A stretch of DNA of 64,000 bases from Oreocharis arfaki (lineage: Eukaryota > Chordata > Aves > Passeriformes > Paramythiidae): contig VZRR01007717.1 of assembly GCA_013398015.1 (NCBI GenBank), positions 356,408-420,407 of the forward strand. The letters are read 5' to 3'. Made by a program: the position numbers and the translations under genes. Of the stretch, positions 58,004-64,000 are shown in pieces. Position 1 is the stretch's first letter. Each line of letters begins with the position of its first letter. Under the pieces are notes generated by a model. That model worked only from the letters and a program-made list of their open reading frames with translations. It was not told where the DNA came from and made no database searches.

Positions 58004-58440
58004 TGTTCTTAGCTGCCCTCAGCAAAGGACGCCGGCTCGGGTGGCCTGAGAGCCTGCAGCAGACTCTGGGCAGGGTGTTGGTCCCTCACGCCTAAGGAGA
58101 GGCGGCTCCGGGCGAGTGGCAGGTAAGGCGCATTGAAAGAGGGCGAAGGAAGCGAAGGGTTGCAGGAGGGGGTCTCCTCCGTGATCTCCTTTATTCAGGA
58201 GACAGGTGCAAGGATCTGAGAGGGAGAGTTTCAGAGGGAGAACTCCAGGGATCTCAGGGTGTGCAGGGGTTTTTAAGGGAGGTACCAACTGGGAGGGGTT
58301 AAGAGACACAACCAATGAGGCTACAGGCGAAGAGAGGGTCCAGGGATCTGGAGTCCAATTAAAACAGTTGAGGGGAGGGCAAGATGATCAATAACCAATA
58401 GGGCGTCGAACTCAACAGAACTTTCTGGAGAGGTGGGTAG
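58004..58440 (-). mobile_element. ERVK-type LTR (antisense), 3' LTR or solo
   Basis: The minus strand shows an LTR related to those at 1965-2490 and 48369-48893. It has the U3 block TCGACGCCCTATTGG near 58400-58414, a TATA-like CTTAAAAACCCC (about 58276-58265), AATAAA at 58195-58190, and a CpG-rich U5 ending CAGCTAAGAACA at 58004. The 5' border is unclear: homology with the 2 kb LTR continues for a few bases past the TCGACGCCC block and then fails. The adjoining sequence looks like retroviral internal DNA, so this may be the 3' LTR of a provirus remnant. Confidence 0.75.
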
Positions 58441-58720
58441 GCCTTAAACCTCAGTCTCACCCTCGGGATCCTCCTCTAGGGAGGAGTCCCAAGCATCTGA
58501 GGTGGAGTCCTGATGATTGATGGTGGCAATCACTTGAGGTTGGGCCTCCCACACCTTTTATATAGCTTTTACGTATTCTCAGTGCTTTTAGCATGCATAC
58601 TTGTAATTCCTTAAGTCCAATATCTTAGCATAGTCCTAATATTCTGTTAAGCCAGGAGACTAAACATCCTGGAGGCCTCGCAGTTGGAGGCCAGAAAGCC
58701 TTACGCCATTCTGAGAAACC
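58441..58720 (-). pseudogene. Possible retroviral (env-like) C-terminal remnant
   Basis: Immediately upstream of the LTR on the minus strand is a 37-codon open stretch ending in TAA at 58446-58444. Its protein is acidic and includes the peptide DAWDSSLEEDPEGE. It is interrupted further upstream by stop codons. Position just before a 3' LTR would fit the end of an env gene, and the region up to 58720 looks like a decayed continuation, but this is inferred. A TATA-like TATATAAAAGG also occurs here (about 58565-58555), so part of the stretch could instead be LTR sequence of another type. Confidence 0.35.
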
Positions 58721-58722
58721 TA

Positions 58723-59017
58723 TGTCCTCTCTAGAACACATCCTGTAAACTAAGACTAGGCCCATCCAGGGGGGGATTCCTTGGGATGGGGAGATATCAC
58801 ACTAATCATTCAAGCCTCTCATTGGGGAATCTTTTTAGATATGCTAATTTGCAAGCTCTATAAATTGTATATGCAGTCTATTGTGTGAGTGCACTTTGGC
58901 GCATTCAACCTTGGTGAAGTGGTGCACCATAAGGATACTTACTAAATACTGAGGTAAAAACCTTTCTTCCATTAACTGTGTCTGGCTCTTAATTTTTAAG
59001 ACCAGGGAAAGGCATCA
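58723..59017 (+). mobile_element. LTR ending AGGCATCA (sense)
   Basis: This plus-strand LTR begins near TGTCCTCTCTAGAAC. It contains AGATATGCTAATTTGCAAGC, a TATA box CTATAAATTG near 58859-58868, and a GGTGCACCATAAGGATACTT block. A weak ACTAAATACTGAGGTAAAAACC stretch stands in for the polyadenylation region. It ends TTTTTAAGACC then GGGAAAGGCATCA at 59017. The terminus matches that of the LTR at 44514-44826. It lies head-on to the ERVK-type remnant to its left. Its left border is approximate. Confidence 0.65.
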
Positions 59018-59725
59018 CCAGCCCTGTTTAGCAACCAGTAAAGTGCTACCATGAACAGGAGAAGTCCAAGTTGCTGAGTCTCAGCCTGTAGAGTCTGCAT
59101 TACTTAGAAACTGACAGAGAAGCCTGGCTGGCCTTAAGAGAGAGAACAGGCAACAAACAGCCACAACAATGGGCATTTACTCTCACTGCCGAGAATCTGA
59201 ATGGCAGGTTGAAACAAATAGAAGGGGGAACTTCAGCAGGGCAACACCTTTGTTTTTCCAGACCTGAAGATAAATAAAAATTGCTTGGTCAGAATTCCTG
59301 TATGGAAGGCTCTTGTACAGCAAGTTAGAGCATTAAGCACTGTACACTGGTGAAGCAGAACTTACATAATAAGTTTCACAGCAAATTTTCTTCCTGGTAT
59401 TTCTAATGCTTACAAAGCTGTAATAAGATACATGTCGCATTCATATGATGGTTCTGGGAAACAACACGCAGATCCCATATTTATTCCAGTAGGATTAAGA
59501 TGCATTCCTTCACAGAGATCAACAACAGCAGCTTTCTAAATTTGTCAGATCACAGGTGGTCGCCAAGGAAAAAATGTATAGTTTGATGTCTGAAGTGTAA
59601 CATGAGGTATACTGTCCTGAATCTATCAATCAGCGAAATCCAAATTTTGCAAACACAGATCTACAAAACTAGGATATGTTCTGTTAACTATGGTTGAAAA
59701 GTAGTTTGCTTAAAAAAAAAAAAAA
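59018..59725. other. Unique DNA up to the assembly gap
   Basis: Nothing recognised. It ends in an A run that meets the gap. Confidence 0.45.
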
Positions 59726-60634
59726 NNNNNNNNNNNNNNNNNNNNNNNNNNNNNNNNNNNNNNNNNNNNNNNNNNNNNNNNNNNNNNNNNNNNNNNNNNN
59801 NNNNNNNNNNNNNNNNNNNNNNNNNNNNNNNNNNNNNNNNNNNNNNNNNNNNNNNNNNNNNNNNNNNNNNNNNNNNNNNNNNNNNNNNNNNNNNNNNNNN
59901 NNNNNNNNNNNNNNNNNNNNNNNNNNNNNNNNNNNNNNNNNNNNNNNNNNNNNNNNNNNNNNNNNNNNNNNNNNNNNNNNNNNNNNNNNNNNNNNNNNNN
60001 NNNNNNNNNNNNNNNNNNNNNNNNNNNNNNNNNNNNNNNNNNNNNNNNNNNNNNNNNNNNNNNNNNNNNNNNNNNNNNNNNNNNNNNNNNNNNNNNNNNN
60101 NNNNNNNNNNNNNNNNNNNNNNNNNNNNNNNNNNNNNNNNNNNNNNNNNNNNNNNNNNNNNNNNNNNNNNNNNNNNNNNNNNNNNNNNNNNNNNNNNNNN
60201 NNNNNNNNNNNNNNNNNNNNNNNNNNNNNNNNNNNNNNNNNNNNNNNNNNNNNNNNNNNNNNNNNNNNNNNNNNNNNNNNNNNNNNNNNNNNNNNNNNNN
60301 NNNNNNNNNNNNNNNNNNNNNNNNNNNNNNNNNNNNNNNNNNNNNNNNNNNNNNNNNNNNNNNNNNNNNNNNNNNNNNNNNNNNNNNNNNNNNNNNNNNN
60401 NNNNNNNNNNNNNNNNNNNNNNNNNNNNNNNNNNNNNNNNNNNNNNNNNNNNNNNNNNNNNNNNNNNNNNNNNNNNNNNNNNNNNNNNNNNNNNNNNNNN
60501 NNNNNNNNNNNNNNNNNNNNNNNNNNNNNNNNNNNNNNNNNNNNNNNNNNNNNNNNNNNNNNNNNNNNNNNNNNNNNNNNNNNNNNNNNNNNNNNNNNNN
60601 NNNNNNNNNNNNNNNNNNNNNNNNNNNNNNNNNN
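59726..60634. other. Assembly gap (909 N)
   Basis: A run of 909 undetermined bases. The left edge is a 14-base A run and the right edge is TAAAAAAAAG. Open frames drawn across it are artefacts. Confidence 0.99.
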
Positions 60635-62737
60635 TAAAAAAAAGCGTTTATGTCCTGCTGTTGGAGCTGTCCATTGGGACTGTGACCCAGAGGCCTCCTC
60701 AATAAAAGAGGGAGAGAGGGTAAACACTTTTGCCCAAGCAAATCAGCTTATGATCAACTCTGTGATCACAATCAGTATTGCCTGCCCTCGGTAGAGAGCC
60801 CCACACAGAGGGGGCCCTGAGCACATCAGAGCCCCTGAGCATCACACTGTTGGTGCACGACTAATGTTTTATATGATATTTAATGTGTGGGTATGAAATC
60901 AGCACTGGGCAGGAGGGCTTCTGCTACCTTAGTGATGCCAACATGCTCTTATGTTCTTCCCTTGCTGCAGTGTCAGGAAATAATGACAGAGGGCAATGCA
61001 GGGAAGTCTTACAGGACTCGCAGACTGGGATGTATTTAGGAAATCAGTAGCTGGGAAACACGTTCATGCTGCTCTGCAGACATCATTCTGACAAGGGGTA
61101 ATTTTTAGGTCACTTAAGCATGCACAAAGAGGTGTCCCTTTTAGAAGAAACCCTTTCTCTTGTCCTATAAATGTGAGGGCACCCTGAAACGGCACTGAGG
61201 AAAACTGCAGGTCCTGTCAAGTTTGCTCAGAAGCATCAGTAAATTAAAGGTAGCAGGAAAATGTTTGTGAAAATGGAGGCCAACTGGCACAAAAAGACTG
61301 TAGCTCTTTTAGTCAAGTCTCCTCTCTCCTTCAAGAGAGGAGCTGGAAGCAAGCTACCAGTAAGAGGTGGAGGGGCCCCATGAATTCTGACTCCCAAATC
61401 ATGCCCCAAGATAATCTAGGCAATGTTAGGCAGTAGACAAAAATATACCAGGGAATATACTAGGATAGACATATCCAAAGAGTTTAGCAGACTTTGGATT
61501 TAATAGCTGTGAAAGTAAGTATTGTGGCTTATCAGAAATGACTTCACACACAGATCTGGACTGCATTGCTATTACTGTGAGTCAGGAACAGAAGATTGTT
61601 CATTTTTACAGCATTTCTCCTTTCAGTGATGTACAAATTCTAGAGATTTTATTAGTTGGCATCTCAATCTTAAAAGTATTTTAAAAGGCATTGCATGATT
61701 TATGCAGTCTTAATAAGAGATTTATGTCAGAATTCATAGCTATCACCCAGGACCCTGAGGAGAAAGTTTAAAAATTTAATACACAGGTGGAATGTGGAAC
61801 ATTTATCCTTCTGAAATAAGAGGTGGATTCTAAGCTAAATTTCACTTTTCTTTTTCTCAATAAACTGCAGGTGATTTTATGTGAAAATTAGAAGAATGGC
61901 TACCAATTAAATGAAAAGAAGTAATTTTGGAGTTGAACAATTGGAATTTGATAGTCGCTCAAGTTGGTGACCACTTTACAATTTCACAATCTTGTTGCCC
62001 ATTAAATCTATACTCACTCTCAATTTGTCAAGTTACAGTTAGGACAAACACTTACGAGTCTGGTTTTTTATTAATCCAGTTTATCAGATAATAATTTTCA
62101 ATTTCAGCTGTCTACCAGTTTCTTCCAGAAATAGTATAACAAAGTTAACATAAACCCCACATGAATATTCCACAAACCTTGCAGGCCTTCTGAAGAAATG
62201 CTACAGGCTTTCACAACACTGAATGAACTTTTCAGCTTGCCCACTGGTGAGACTCAACATCCATTATCTAGAGAAGTTGATTTGTGCCAAGCAATGAAAT
62301 ACAAGACAAAAGGAACAAACAATTTATTCTTGAATTTGACTATAGCTACATCTCAAAGCTAGCAAGTGAATTTAGACTTACAGATGGATATGATTCCATA
62401 GCTTACATCAAAGTTATACCAGATTCTCTGTAGTGTTAAACTGTGACAGCTGGCCATATGCAGATTTGAAACCAGACTACTCATTTGGCACTTGAAGATG
62501 TGAGAAGCATTTTTAAATACTGCAATTGTTTTTAAAAAGCAGAAAAGATACCATATTTACTGATTAAAGTCAGAAAGTTACTTCTGTACTGCATGCAAAC
62601 CAGAATTGCAGGGAAGAGAAGGACTTAATGAACTCAGATGAATGATATTTAATTGCATATGAAGACCTATCTGTAAATAAGCTCATTAAAGTTGTCACAT
62701 CAGGTACTCATCAAGTACGTACCAAATACATACCAAG
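60635..62737. other. Mostly unique DNA after the gap
   Basis: The first about 200 bases are GC-richer and contain CTCAATAAAAGAGGGAGAGAGG, which could be the polyadenylation part of an LTR lying partly in the gap, but I cannot confirm it. The remainder is AT-rich without a recognised feature. Confidence 0.4.
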
Positions 62738-63659
62738 ACAAGGAGCCAGTGCTGGGGCCAATACTTTTTAATACCTTCATCAATGGAATGAACAATGGGA
62801 TTGAATGCACCCTCAGCAAGTCTGCAGATGACACCAAGCTGAGTGGTGCAGCTGACACTCCTGAGGGATGGGATGNATTGAATTCAAAAAATACCATAAA
62901 ATCTTTTACAGAAATTCTTCAAGCATAGTTCTGTTTGTCAGTTGGTGCTGCACCTGGGTCAGAGCAGCCCCCGGTGCCAACCCAGGCTGGGGATGAACAG
63001 ACCGAGAGCAGCCCTGCCCAGAAGGACTTGGGGGTGCTGGGGGTGAGAGCTGGACATGAGCCGGCCATGGGCACTCCCAGCCCAGAAAGCCAAGTGTGTC
63101 CTGGGCTGCATCCAAAGCCTCGTGGGCAGCAGGGGAGGGAGGGGATTCTGCCCCTCTGCCTCACTCTGATGAGACCCCACCTGCAGAGCTGCCTCCAGCT
63201 CTGGGGTCCCAGCACAGGAAGGACAGGGACCTGTTGGAGAGAGTCCAGAGGAAGCCACAAAAATTATCAGAGTTGGAATTGTTCAGCCTGGAGAGGAGAA
63301 GGCTCTAGGGAGACCTTTGTGTGGCATTTCAATACTTAAATGGGCTGTGTAAGAAAAATGGGGAGGGAGTTTTTAATAGGGCCTGTAGAAATAGCACAGC
63401 GGGTAATGATTAAAACTGGAGGAGTGTAGATTCAGACTAGAAAAGGAAGAAATTTTTTGTGGTGATGGTGGTGAAACACTGGAACAAGCAAAGCTGTAGA
63501 TGACCCATTCTTGGAATTACTCAAAGTCAGGCTGGATGGTGCTCTGGGCAACCTGATTTGTTTGAAGGTGTTGCTGCTTATTCTAGGGTGTTGCACGACA
63601 TGGCCTTTAAAGGTCTCTTCTACCCCAAACCATTCTACAATTTTATGATTCTTTGATTC
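62738..63659 (+). mobile_element. CR1 LINE, 3' fragment with tail
   Basis: The plus strand carries RT remnants (PVLGPILFNTFING and the catalytic box SADDTKLSG, where FADD has become SADD). After a foreign-looking or deleted patch at about 62876-62940 it continues with GGTGCTGCACCTGGGTC, CCCAGAAGGACTTGGGGGTG, CTGCATCCAAAGCC, GAGACCCCACCTGCAGAG, and CAGGCTGGATGGTGCTCTGG. It ends AACCATTCTACAATTTTATG and ATTCTTTGATTC, the degenerate CR1 3' tail. The copy is 5'-truncated, carries stops and one undetermined base (62876), and is inactive. Confidence 0.92.
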
Positions 63660-63899
63660 CATGAAGCATTAAGTTTGTGGTTTTCAGAACAGCTACTAAT
63701 AGGCAAACACAACACAAAGTCTGCATAACAAAGTGACTAACTCTAATTTGCCTTAACCTTTTCAGTTTTTAACTACTTTTTACCTTTGCATTTGTACCTT
63801 TATTCACTGACTATGTTGTTTTCCTTGTAAGGCTTTGAACATCATCCTCTACAATACTTTTGTAACTAGAGTGGGATGTTATGGATGCAACAACAAACA
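63660..63899. other. Short unique stretch
   Basis: AT-rich; contains an ACAAACAAACAAAC run at its right edge. Confidence 0.4.
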
Positions 63900-64000
63900 A
63901 ACAAACCGGAGAGCAGCTCTGCTGGAAAAGAGCTGACGGTCCTGGTGTGCAGCAATTTGAGTGATTCAGCTCTGTGCCCTGTAGCAAAGAAGGCCAACAG
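63900..64000 (+). mobile_element. CR1 LINE fragment running off the window
   Basis: CGGAGAGCAGCTCTGCTGG, AAAGAGCTGACGGTCCTGGTG, and TGTGCCCTGTAGCAAAGAAGG, then CCAACAG match the CR1 block that normally reads GACCTGGGGGTCCTGGTG and GTGCCCTGGTGGCAAAGAAGG. The element continues beyond the window edge. Confidence 0.8.

Noticed and set aside
59684..60794. Open frames of 343-366 codons, the longest in the window
   Set aside because: They consist almost entirely of undetermined bases across the assembly gap.
1..64000. CRISPR arrays, operons, bacterial genes, tRNA or rRNA genes
   Set aside because: Nothing of this kind was seen. The repeats are those of vertebrate nuclear DNA.

Overview
This window looks like vertebrate nuclear DNA, and specifically avian, most likely passerine. 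It is AT-rich and has no plausible long open reading frame. It carries several CR1 LINE fragments, including copies ending in degenerate ATTCTATGAT-type 3' tails. It also holds several copies of the bird ERVL-type LTR that begins TGCTGGTTTTGGCTG, and several betaretrovirus-like (ERVK-type) LTRs. A few much older MIR/L3-like remnants are present. There is one 909-base assembly gap (59726-60634) and two single N bases (28407, 62876). Family names are from memory of sequence patterns; no database search was run.

Layout. 1-345 is a CpG-rich island that looks like a promoter or first exon of a gene lying mostly outside the window or spread thinly through it. 414-9041 is a repeat-dense segment with two CR1 copies, an ERVK-type LTR, an ERVL leader with a primer-binding-site-like stretch, and several LTRs in both orientations. 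10770-11738 is a CR1 copy with a perfect 165-bp tandem duplication. 17100-18530 holds an LTR fragment and a long CR1 copy. 21670-22212 is another ERVL LTR. From about 22 kb to 58 kb the DNA is mostly unique-looking. It is interrupted by a complete solo LTR with a 5-bp target duplication (32107-32763), an old CR1/SINE-like fragment (42500), an LTR ending AGGCATCA (44514-44826), a complete LTR with a near-perfect 6-bp target duplication (48369-48893), a CR1 copy (49323-50170) and MIR/L3-like scraps. 58004-59017 contains an ERVK-type LTR, a possible retroviral C-terminal coding remnant and an LTR of opposite orientation. The right end carries two CR1 fragments, one running off the edge.

No protein-coding gene can be called with confidence. 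One exon-like open stretch with a good splice acceptor (30395-30568) is listed as a weak candidate. The most distinctive signals outside standard repeats are two short perfect inverted repeats, at 28851-28885 (15-bp arms) and 30053-30079 (12-bp arms), the exact 165-bp duplication inside CR1, and the terminal hairpin plus upstream direct repeats of the 32 kb solo LTR. I saw no evidence for a new multi-gene system. This is best read as intergenic or intronic bird DNA with a layered transposon history.
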